Source of the DNA: Punctularia strigosozonata HHB-11173 SS5
Taxonomy: Eukaryota; Basidiomycota; Agaricomycetes; Corticiales; Punctulariaceae
DNA: 64,000 nucleotides
Direction: 5' to 3'
Assembly (NCBI RefSeq): GCF_000264995.1
Contig: NW_006767443.1
Span: forward strand, 106,225 to 170,224
The position numbers and the translations under genes are program-made. Under the pieces are notes generated by a model that was not told where the DNA came from, ran no database searches, and saw nothing but the letters and a program-made list of their open reading frames with translations. Of the stretch, positions 55,501-64,000 are shown in pieces; position 1 is the first letter of the stretch, and the number at the start of each line of letters is the position of its first letter.

Positions 55501-58095
55501 ATGCAGGCTCAGTCTCAGGCCGTCAAGATCTATAATGCCGTTTATTCCTCGGTGCAGGTGAACCAAACTGCGATCCAGCGCTGGCCTGGGGCTTGCTGAC
55601 GTTGTGCAGGTCTATGAATGCATGGTTCGGGGTATCGCAGTCATGCGAAGACGCTCAGATTCCTACGTGAACGCAACCCAAATCTTGAAGGTAGCTGGAG
55701 TGGACAAAGGCCGCCGTACGAAGATTTTAGAGAAGGAGATCCTGCCTGGGAAACATGAAATTGTCCAAGGAGGCTACGGTAAATATCAAGGAACATGGTG
55801 GGTTCGCTATATCACCGTGTTATCTCATTGCCTAACTCTGGACAGGATTCCTCTCGAACGCGGTCGCGAGGTTGCTACACAATACGGCGTTGCGCCGCTG
55901 CTCGCACCTCTTTTCGACTTCGTACCCCACACCAACACGATGGGAAATCTTTCGTCGACCTTAGCCGGTGCTCATTCACGGCCGCTGTCTGCGGCCTCGT
56001 CGTTCAGCAGCTCCGGTGTACTCCCGTCCCATTTGGCACCTCCCCCAATCTTACCCGGATCGGCCCTCAGACTCCTGAACCAAGGTCGAGCCCAAGGACT
56101 CTTCACGCCATCCACGTCCACAATCATGGCCGCCCGCGGAAGCTACCCTTCGCCTGGCCCTTATGCCGGGTACTCCAATTCACCTGCACCAACTTTACCC
56201 GGAGTATCTCCAACGCCATCGCTCAAAAGGGTGCACTCGGAAACTAGCGCTTCATTCGCGCTCTCGCCTGAAACGTTTGGTCCAGATAAATCACGACCAT
56301 CGTCTGTGGTGGATGGAGAAGATGGACAGCGTCCGGTAAAAAGGGCGCGCACGGAACCCAACCTCATGGTGAGCGCATCTGGGTCGAGAGCTCCGACACC
56401 ACAGGTAAACGGGACTTCCCGGCCTGCCAGTTCGATGTCCACAACAATTAATGGTGGAACGGGATCAACTACCGAGAACCCTGTCGAGAACTACGTCGCC
56501 GCCGTCCGTTTTGCGTCCAAGCCATCAATAATGCGGCACATGGACCCGAGCCTTCCTCTGAAGGACAATCGGCGTGCGGCAGTTATCGCCGCCATATGCC
56601 AGAGCGACGATCCTTCGCACGTGATGGACTTGTTGAAGAGCATTCCTCCTGATAACCCGGCCTCAACAACGACGGACATAGATTTGGTACTCGACGATCA
56701 AGGCCATACTTCTCTCCACTTGGCTGCTAGTATGGCGCGTCAGAAAATTGTGGAGACGCTGATCGCGAGCGGAGCGGACGTCCACCGCGGCAACTATAAC
56801 GGAGAGACGCCCCTTATCCGCGCTTGCCTCGCCACGCACAACGCCGATCAACAGTCTTTCCACACCCTCGTTGCCGCTTTGCACGAGTCCATACGGACCA
56901 TCGACACGTCGCGCAAGACCGTGATCCATCACATTGTCTCGTTGGCTGGGGTAAAAGGAAGGGCCATTACCGCCCGTTACTACCTCGATCAGGTCTTGTA
57001 CTGGATTGCACAACACCAAGGAGGCGACTTCCGGAGCGTCGTGGATCTACAAGATGAGCATGGTGACACTGCGTTGAATATAGCGGCCCGAGTAGGGAAC
57101 CGCGCCCTCGTCCGCGCATTGATGGATGTCGGAGCAAACCGAACGATGGCGAACAAGCTTGGGTTGCGACCCGGGGACTACGGTGTAGAAGTTGAGGTGT
57201 GTTTCTGACATCACTCATTGCATCTATGCTTATGTCGTATCACAATGAAGGAGCTTGCTAGCGGGTTCCGCGCCGAGGATATGCTAATGTCGCTCCGTTC
57301 CGTGCCTCCTGCACCGGTACAGAAGAGTCAGCAGGTGATAACCGGTGCGGCGAGGATTCTGGTCTACGATTGGTACGAGACGCCTAACAAGTGCTCATGC
57401 AGAGATGACGGCCATGATTCAAGGTCTCAGTGCGGAATTCACTTCGGAAATAAAGGCGAAGCAGGACGCTCTTGACGTGACACAGGCCCATTTGAGGGCC
57501 GCAACGCGGGAGTTGTCTGAGCAGCGCAAACAGATCCAGCTATGGCAAAACCAGTGTGCGGAGCATGACCGTGTCAGTCAGCGGATGCGAAACCTCGAAA
57601 AGGCTATCGGAGCCGAGGAAACGTTCGATTGGACGGGGCGGACAACTCCCGATGGACGCGATGCGGGTCCGATCGCTGGGTCAGCATTCAAATGGCGCGG
57701 AGGGCAGTCAACGATGGCCGCGGTTGGAGATATCGCGATGAACCTCGAGGCCGATCCTACCATTCCCTCAGGAGAATCAGAAGTAATTCTAACTCGTTTG
57801 CGTCGTCTGAAGATGTGGCAGGATCGTGCAGAGACCCTCCTGGAGTCGCGATTGAGTGCCCTGCGGGGCACACACGCGGAAAAGGAGTACCAATGTAGGA
57901 AAATCGTCTCATTATGCACAGGAATATCTATGGATAAAGTTGAAGAGGTGAATACTCGTTCGCGATTTCAACGATTGCAGCTTACAGAGAATTGATCAGA
58001 TGCTTGAAGATCTGGTTGTGGCAGTGGAGAGCGAGCATAATGTGGTGGATGTCAGTCGTGTATCTGGGTTCATGCAGAAGATGGGAACAGCGTGA
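55501..58095 (+). CDS. MBP1: MBF-type APSES transcription factor with ankyrin repeats (Mbp1-like)
   Basis: Exon 1 from 55501 reads MQAQSQAVKIYNAVYSS. An intron leads to VYECMVRGIAVMRRRSDSYV, NATQILKVAGVDKGRRTKIL, EKEILPGKHEIVQGGYGKYQ and GTWIPLERGREVATQYGVAP, a complete APSES/KilA-N DNA-binding domain near the N-terminus. A Ser/Pro linker with a KRVHSE and KRARTEP basic patch follows. Ankyrin repeats come next (DDQGHTSLHLAASMARQKIV, NYNGETPLIRACLATHN, DEHGDTALNIAARVGNRALV), then a helical C-terminus (TQAHLRAATRELSEQRKQI) ending VSGFMQKMGTA with TGA at 58093-58095. Known: Mbp1/Res proteins with a Swi6-type partner drive G1/S genes through ACGCGT sites. Confidence 0.95.
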
Positions 58096-58530
58096 GAACG
58101 TAGATAGGATCTGAACCAGTCTTGAAGAAGTATCTGCGGTGGAGTACAGGAATGAGTGAGAGCTGAATGAAGAAGGGGATAGTGAGGTCACTAGGATGGT
58201 GTAACGCAATGTCCCAGCTAAGCCAAACAAAAGGAGAAATGAGAAGAGGGTGTGAGAACGCGAGATGGGTTGAGAGGTGGCCAGAATTGGGTGATCAAGA
58301 GATATGTGTTTTATTTAGTTTCTATACAGTGTTCCATCACTCGTAGACGCATTTCACCCTATCTCTAATAACTTTCATGTATTGTATATGAAATTAATTC
58401 CACAAGTGCCTATATACTAGATCAAACTGAATCCAAAGTTTTGAGCTGAAAAAATGAGTTAGATTTTTGAAAATTTGACAAATGTATAGAAATCAGGATT
58501 CCGTTATGGGTTGATCATCAACAACCATTT
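58096..58530. other. Intergenic between the MBP1-like gene and the copia element
   Basis: 435 bp, AT-richer towards the right. It holds the 3' UTR; no ORF or repeat of note. Confidence 0.5.
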
Positions 58531-58535
58531 CCAAC

Positions 58536-58807
58536 TGTTAAGACCTGTAGCCGCATGTAAGGCTCCACCGGACACGCAAGTGTAGTAAACGGTCTTAATT
58601 ACCTGTAGCTGCGTGTAAGGCTACAGGTTGTCTAGTTAATACATGTATATGTGAATGTATGTGGAGGGTTCTTACCTCCACCGGACACGCGAGTGTAGTA
58701 AATGGTGGAGAGAACAAGACAAGCACGGTGGGCATATCAACGCACCGCACGTACACCCATCAAACTGACGGATAGGAGGGATACTCCTCCTGGCGTTATA
58801 GTCGTAT
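58536..58807 (-). repeat. 3' LTR of the copia element, missing seven terminal bases
   Basis: 272 bp, collinear without gaps with the other LTR, with 19 differences, all transitions. Relative to 62137-62415 it lacks the last seven bases on the inner side (CCTGACA), removed with the adjacent coding region. Confidence 0.93.
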
Positions 58808-59542
58808 ATGGTCCGCATAATCCGTTCATCGTGAGGAACCTCAGAGCGGGGAATGAGCTTGTAGACGTTGAGTTCATGCAGAGAGGCCATTTCTGAGTCC
58901 ATAGACTCATGCCATCTCGGCCCGTCATTGCGGGCCAGAGCCTCGTGCGCAGTGTGGGGATCATCAGGTGCAGAGAGATCAGGGCCGGTGGGGTCGTCAG
59001 AACAGCGTGGGCCATGGCATTGCAAATGTGGTCAGCGACGGCGGCATGGGTGGTAACGTCAGTGCACTCCTCCTCGACTGTAGGAGTACCACGGCCAGCC
59101 CTGAGACGATCGGCAGAGGCACAGATTCCAGAGATGGTGTCGACGAGCTGGTCCACATTACCATGGGCACGACATTCCCACGTAGAACACCAAACAGGAG
59201 GTGGATGGCCAAGCGAAGGATCCTCACGAAGGCGCTGCGCGGGCATGACGGGAGGCTTTGAGTTGTCAGTGAACACGTTGTTGTGATCAATCGCCGGTGC
59301 GGATGAGACAGGAGTTGGAGATGTGATTGGTGTAATGGGAGGAAGTTGGTGGGACTCGATGAAGGACACGTTATGGGACTTCAGGACTTTACCAGAAGCT
59401 CAGTGCCAGCATAAGTAGGCCTTACTGTTGGGAGAGTAGCCAACCAGCACGCACTCTCTCGAGCGCGGAAGTATCTTGGGGTTAGGAACATTCTCGATCA
59501 GTACAAACACGCGACAACCAATCTCACGCAGGTGAGATACGA
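58808..59542 (-). pseudogene. Copia pol remnant: integrase C-terminal linker and RT start
   Basis: Reading minus: a segment like VLIENVPNPKILPRSRECVL (the integrase-to-RT linker typical of copia), a Pro/Ser-rich spacer (frame ending at 58737), and in another frame DDPHTAHEALARNDGPRWHE with SMDSEMASLHELNVYKLIPR, the conserved lead-in to the reverse transcriptase. It stops abruptly at the LTR after about 20 more residues. It has a premature TGA near 59398 and at least one frameshift. No RT catalytic motif remains. Confidence 0.8.
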
Positions 59543-61550
59543 TCAGTTTGTGCCGAAAAATAGTTCATGAGGAGTACGGCCACCAGCAGACACGGTCAGG
59601 GTCAGATTTGACAGATAAGCCACAGTCTGCATGGAGATCACCCACAGACAAGGAGGAAGAGCCGCAGCGGACATGCATGCCTGGCCGCGACCCATAATTG
59701 TCTGGTGAGCATGCTTGCACATGCCTATGTGCACGGATGAGTAGGGGGTGGAGAACTGCTGAGACGTGCCGCTGGCAAGTTGTGCACGCATAGCCTTGCT
59801 GTCAAATTCGCGACTGTTGTCCGACCGGTAGATGCGGATGCGGGTCGATGTCAAACAGAAAATCTCGTCCTCCCACTGTTTGAGCAGGTGTTGAATCCGA
59901 TTTGAGAGCAAGCGGCAGACTCCAGATGTATCCCGAAGATTTGTCGACAATGTCCAGTAAATAGAAGTAGCCGCTAAGAGCTTGTACATGAAAGGGCCCC
60001 TGTAAATTGATGTATACCACGTCTAAAATCCCCGCTGCCCTCACTCCCTCACGGACCTTTGGCATGGCGGCTTTGGACTGCTTGCTGAGGATACAATGGT
60101 CACATGAGGGCGGGGCGGACATTGAGGGGGAGACGGGCATACCATCAACGACGCCAGCACGTGCAGCCTGCGATAAAGCGCCATGATTGGCATGGCCAAA
60201 CTGACTGTGCCAGGTGGTAAGTGGAACGGCAGAAGTGGCAACAGGGACAATAAGGGAGGGAGATGGGCAGGTGTCTGGGCCATCAAGGCGGTACAAGCTG
60301 TTGTTCTTGCAGGTTGCGCGGGCGTCGGGCATCGGCTCTAGTTCCCAGTAGACGTCAGCATGTCCCGACTTGAAGTCAATGCAGTACCCTTCATCGCATA
60401 GGCATCCGACAGAGAGGAGTGTCAGAGTCGTCTCAGGGACCCAGAGGGCATTGTTGACCAGCATCTGTCAGCCTCCAGGAAGCGCAATGTGCATAGTACC
60501 CACCCCAGAAGAGAAGACCTTAGATCCTTTAAAACTGCCGATCGCAACATGGAGAGGGTGAAGCGACTCGAAGAGGTGACGGTATTTCGTCAACGATATG
60601 TTAGCGCCAGTGTCAAGAATGAATTTGTGCGATGCAGCGAGGTTGGCACCGATGTTTGCGAGCCGGTGATCATTGGCAGACATCTTGCGGGCAGGCGGAA
60701 TGGGGTTCGTGTCGACGGCAGTAGCCTGCAGCCAGTGGACAGACGTCGTGTGGACAACGTTGGCTGTGAATTTGCAGGAGCCAAAGTCGACGTCGCTCCA
60801 CGACCCGGCGTCAATGTCGAGTAGAAACGGGACGTTGGGCGTAGTTGCAAAAGCGACCGACGTAGGCCAGTCAGAGATAGCGGCGGTGGCCGCAAAAGAT
60901 GGCGTAGGCATGGAAGTACCCAAGTTTGGTATCGAGGGAACCTTGGTGAAAGTGTAAAACTTGCCATCCTGACCCTGCATGACAGCGGCATGGGCCTGGA
61001 CGGCAGGTGAGGCACCCTGCGACGAATTTGCAGACTTTATAGGTTCACTGTGGCGGGCAACTGGGACAGCACTGGGTTGGTCTTTCTTTGCGCACGGTGT
61101 AGCCTCACACACCTTGCACCAGTAGTTCAAAAACGTGTGATTATGCCGCCTTGCGTACTTCTTCCCGTTCCCAGAGACCGTGGCTTTGGCATGCGATGGG
61201 GTGGACTGAGCGCGGACAGCATTGACGAGGGTGCCAGGTTTCTGCCGGTCGAGTATGGAATGCTCAATCTCTGACGTTGGGACCTTACGGCTGGCTAAGT
61301 TGTGCGTCACATTGGCGAGAATGTTGGGAAAATTTGCGCTGAGCGCATTGATACACACAATGTTGACGATGTCTTTGACAGTGGTGGGGAGGCCTGCTTC
61401 AAAAAGTCGACAGGCATCTGCCCGGATGGAGGCGATCGTGCCGGATGCAGTCTGATCGGGACCTGGAGAAAAAGTGGTCCCAAAAAGCCCGATCCAGATT
61501 TTGGCCTTCAGTTTATCGCCCACAGCCTGATGGTGGAGACGAAGGGCTCT
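59543..61550 (-). pseudogene. Copia pol remnant: protease and integrase
   Basis: From about 61523 the frame shows WCKVCEATPCAK (a degraded gag-end knuckle), and HKFILDTGANISLTKY with the aspartic protease DTG. After an in-frame TGA at 60468-60470 come the pre-integrase region (TWHSQFGHANHGALSQAARA, CDHCILSKQSKAAMP; the HHCC zinc site) and the integrase core (LDVVYINLQGPF, YFYLLDIVDKSSGYIW, then in a shifted frame IRIYRSDNSREFDSKAM). The first acidic catalytic position appears as Asn. A frameshift lies near 59890-59900. Not functional as it stands. Confidence 0.85.
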
Positions 61551-62072
61551 CTAGGCAGCCAATGACGTGTTGTGGGAATCAATGATCTTGCGGTCTTCCG
61601 GTGACACATTCATCCACAGCAGGGACTTGACAAGTCCATCATTGTGCCAAAACACCCAACGGATGGTCGCTAAAGAGACATCGGCCAGCGCCTCATCGAC
61701 GGATGGACACGGCGGAGCGTCAACCTCATCCAAATAGTCTCGCAAGAAAATGCAGCCTAATTCATTTAGAAACTGTGCCGAAAAAGTGACCCAGTTCCCT
61801 GCGGCAAGAGATAGTTGGTGCTCCTCCGGTAGGTTGTGGAAACCACTTGCGTTTGTGATGCGGGCGATCTCGGTGTATTTGGAGGCTGTGGGAGCCATGG
61901 ATGCCGAGGTGGGCATGATAGCGGAGGTATCTGGTAAAATGATCGTGGGTATGTTCGCGGGAGAGACCAAACGTGAAGCTTGCAAAGGGTCCAGAGTGAT
62001 AGGGCGCGGGGTTAGCGCCGAACGATCGGAGATAGCTCGAGTAGGCAAAGATAGAGAATTGTTATCGCTCAT
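61551..62072 (-). pseudogene. Copia gag N-terminal part
   Basis: Starts MSDNNSLSLPTRAISDRS at 62072 and reads through a disordered segment to LAAGNWVTFSAQFLNELG, VDEALADVSLATIRWVFWHN and DRKIIDSHNTSLAA. This matches the general copia gag layout (a W..W helix region). It is closed by TAG at 61551-61553, in the same frame as the downstream protease-integrase ORF, so the original gag-pol was probably one frame. Confidence 0.8.
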
Positions 62073-62124
62073 TCACCGTTTCAGGTCAGGTCCAAGGGAT
62101 CTGGTAAGCAATATGCGTTAAGCA

Positions 62125-62136
62125 GGGCTCATAACC
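62125..62136 (-). promoter_or_regulatory. Primer-binding site for an initiator tRNA-Met half molecule
   Basis: Directly inside the 5' LTR the element's coding strand reads GGTTATGAGCCC. Its complement GGGCTCATAACC is the anticodon arm (CAT) of initiator tRNA-Met. Known: Drosophila copia primes from the anticodon region of a cleaved tRNA-iMet instead of from the 3' end. Confidence 0.75.
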
Positions 62137-62415
62137 TGTTAAGACCTGTAGCTGCATGTAAGGCTCCACCGGACACACAAGTGTAGTAAACGGTCTTAAT
62201 TACCTGTAACCGCGTGTAAGGCTACAGGTTGTCTAGTTAATACATGTATATGTGAATGTATGCGGAGGGTTCTTACCTCCACCGGACATGCGAGTGTAGT
62301 AAACGGTGGAGAGAACGAGACGAGCATGGCAGGCATATCAACGCACCACACGTGCACCCACCAAACTGATGGATAGGAGGGATACTCCTCCCGGCGTTGT
62401 AGTTGTATCCTGACA
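62137..62415 (-). repeat. 5' LTR of the copia element, complete
   Basis: 279 bp, TGTTAAG...CTGACA on the plus strand (TGTCAGG...CTTAACA in element sense). Inside, two word pairs are repeated: CCTGTA..GCGTGTAAGGCT and CTCCACCGGACA..AGTGTAG, each about 57-113 bp apart, so the LTR itself is built from a duplicated module. Confidence 0.93.
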
Positions 62416-62420
62416 CCAAC

Positions 62421-62812
62421 CATCCCTGACCATCCCCGATTGTCTTCCAATGTCTCCTCTGCGCTTCACCGCTCATTTTCCTGTGATCCTCTGGTGGATC
62501 TCCCTACAGAAGCTGGGGCCCCTGAACAACGTTAAGTAGGCATTTAAGACGGCTGAAAACCTAGTTTACCAAAAGCTGGGGGTATAGGAATGGATCTGAG
62601 TTCAACACCCTCCGTAATTAGGGCGATCGGCTTCCCCAGTGGGTTTAGCAATATGTGCGCGGCTGTCGTTTGTAGAAAGGAGGATCGCTGAGCTGAGTGC
62701 CAGCTTCGGCACAGCTGGGGCATCCCCTGAATCATCGCCACCACCCACGGGTGAGTCAGGAGCAGCTGATGAACATCCGGATCCGCAGGATGAGTAGTCA
62801 CTGGACCTAGTG
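62421..62812. other. Spacer between the copia element and the solo LTR
   Basis: About 390 bp. An 85-codon minus-strand ORF has no recognisable match. It could be older repeat debris; I see no ends or duplications. Confidence 0.4.
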
Positions 62813-63303
62813 ATTAGTGTCATGGCACGCCTCCAGTACTCATCTTTCCCTGTTTCCCTGCATTCCCCACACGCTCTTTTTACCCTTTCAGGTTTCCTAG
62901 GAGCTCCCAGACGCTCCTTCTATTCTTTCGGTGCTTCCTAGGAGCTCCATACATTCTTCTACCCTTTCGGGCCTCCTAGGGCCTCCGCACATTGCGCGGC
63001 CTTCCTAGGCCGTTCCACTGGTCACGTGCCACGCACCCGAGGAGCCTCCCTCTCTCTCATTGGACCATCCCTCTCGTTGCTGATGGATTACTCAGCTACT
63101 ATATAGTCGCCTGTCGCACCAGGGAGCAACTCAGACTTGTTCTCTCAGTTGCTTCCCTGCCTTGTGCAACAGGTATGTGTATTCATCTCGTATCCTTGTA
63201 TACATTCTCAGTTGCTTCCCTGCCTTGTGCAACAGCGTCTCCACCGCCGTCCTGGGGGATCCGCACCGCTCCTAGGAGCTCCAGCGCGTACTCTGACAAT
63301 TAG
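62813..63303. mobile_element. Solo LTR with ATTAG target site duplication
   Basis: 481 bp (62818-63298) beginning TGTCATGGCA and ending CTCTGACA, so it has the TGT...ACA inverted ends of LTRs. It is flanked on both sides by ATTAG (62813-62817, 63299-63303). Within it are a TATATAG box near 63098 and a duplicated R-like segment. No coding sequence is attached, so it is what remains after LTR-LTR recombination of a full element. The family (gypsy or copia) cannot be told from the LTR alone. Confidence 0.88.
63143..63237 (+). repeat. 30 bp direct repeat inside the solo LTR
   Basis: TCTCAGTTGCTTCCCTGCC plus the following eleven bases (TTGTGCAACAG) occur twice, starting near 63144 and 63208, about 64 bp apart, just downstream of the TATA box. 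Confidence 0.88.
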
Positions 63304-64000
63304 CTTCTGGATCTGAAGGTAAGAGTGATAATTCCCTAATATATGATTATCAGTCAAAGTATAAGGGAAAAGACTGAGTTACACATGTAGTACCTAATAT
63401 ATGACTACAGAGACATCATAGGTACATTAGGACATAAGGGACATGAAGGGACATGGCAGACTCATTCCTCAGTCAAAGTATAAGGGAAAAGACTGAGAAG
63501 ATGTGGAGGGAGAGCTCCTGGTATATGTGAGGGAGCTCGAGGGAAGCATTTCCATAAAGGGAACAAAAGAATGTGTCTAAAGCGGTAATATCAATCAGGA
63601 AAGATAGAAAATCACAAGGAATAACACAAGAATAGAACAGGTGAGAGAATCTGTACACAATAGGTAACGAGCGTGTGAAATTTCCATATATATATGGTAT
63701 ACAAAGTTCCACACCTAGGCTTGTTGTTGAACATAGGGACGGTGACAGTATAGATCATAGTGGGGGAAGGTCAAGCTGCATTTTGGCTTGCTCAGTCTCA
63801 GGCAGATTTTATATTGTGAACCAGGTAAACATGTGGCATTTGGGAATCAGCGGGCAACATATATGGTACATGATGGGTACGGGAATATGTCAAGATCGGA
63901 TACAGAAGGAGAACAGGGCCAGAGGACCAAAGTCCAAAAGGTAGATACGAAGAATAAAGCAAAATGAAAGAAGGAACTCAGAGATAAAGTCGGGGGGAGT
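63304..64000. repeat. AT-rich flank with direct repeats and small hairpins
   Basis: A 28 bp sequence (CAGTCAAAGTATAAGGGAAA and eight more bases) occurs at 63351-63378 and 63470-63497. Each copy has complementary ends (CAGTC/GACTG) that could pair. CCTAATATATGA also recurs (near 63335 and 63391), and 63684-63697 is the palindrome CCATATATATATGG. No gene is recognisable. Composition is clearly more A/T-rich and CpG-poor than the gene region, as expected for old repeat DNA. Confidence 0.6.

Larger units (their letters stand above)
58531..62420 (-). mobile_element. Ty1/copia LTR retrotransposon, internally deleted and decayed
   Basis: Two LTRs (58536-58807 and 62137-62415) flank gag-pol remains on the minus strand. 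The 5 bp CCAAC is repeated outside both (58531-58535 and 62416-62420), showing a single insertion with its ends intact. The order gag, protease, integrase marks it as copia. Reverse transcriptase and RNase H are missing: only the first residues of the RT region remain before the left LTR. A primer-binding site abuts the 5' LTR. The element cannot be autonomous. Confidence 0.93.

Noticed and set aside
1-64000. tRNA, rRNA or CRISPR-like arrays
   Set aside because: No tRNA-like A/B box pair with a foldable cloverleaf, no rRNA segment and no regularly spaced repeats were noticed; a tRNAscan-type search was not possible.

Overview
The window is nuclear DNA of a filamentous basidiomycete, most likely an agaricomycete. 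The evidence is protein-coding genes cut by many 50-60 nt introns, mixed orientation with short intergenic gaps, and family signatures typical of that group: a zinc-cluster factor with the CAEC start, SNX-BAR sorting nexins, a SepH/Cdc7-type kinase and Ty1/copia elements. All gene models were read by eye from six-frame translation and splice signals, so exon edges are estimates unless stated.

Layout. 1-9 kb: MVP1 and VPS5 (endosomal SNX-BAR proteins, head to tail), CDC55 (PP2A B subunit), an ER J-protein and CAF40 (CCR4-NOT). 9-16 kb: UBP12 deubiquitinase divergent from dihydroxyacetone kinase. 16.5-20 kb: a 419 bp MITE-like element just upstream of an ADF-H/coiled-coil/PH actin-type gene, then an NTF2-like gene. 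20-26.5 kb: ribosomal protein eL43, a TMEM53-like protein, a flavin amine oxidase, a five-finger CCCH protein and a shortened CCZ1. 26.5-38 kb: GH18 chitinase, a coiled-coil membrane protein, COQ3, a Zn2Cys6 factor and PRP4. 38-58 kb: a very large SepH/Cdc7/Cdc15 kinase with a CH domain, a long gene-poor stretch holding a 300-N gap with duplicated flanks, BYE1, YVC1 and an MBP1-like APSES factor. 58-64 kb: a repeat island with a decayed copia element, a solo LTR and AT-rich repeats.

Most genes are housekeeping: endosome and vacuole traffic (MVP1, VPS5, CCZ1, YVC1), cell-cycle control (CDC55, SepH, MBP1), mRNA metabolism (CAF40, PRP4, BYE1, CCCH protein) and metabolism (DAK, COQ3, amine oxidase, chitinase). 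There is no secondary-metabolite cluster, CRISPR array or RNA gene that I can support, and I found no clearly new multi-gene system. The most notable signals are five introns with GC-AG borders between about 14 and 26.3 kb, consecutive 9, 10 and 23 nt exons in YVC1, the MITE with self-complementary inverted repeats, and a copia element whose LTRs differ only by transitions, mostly at CpG.
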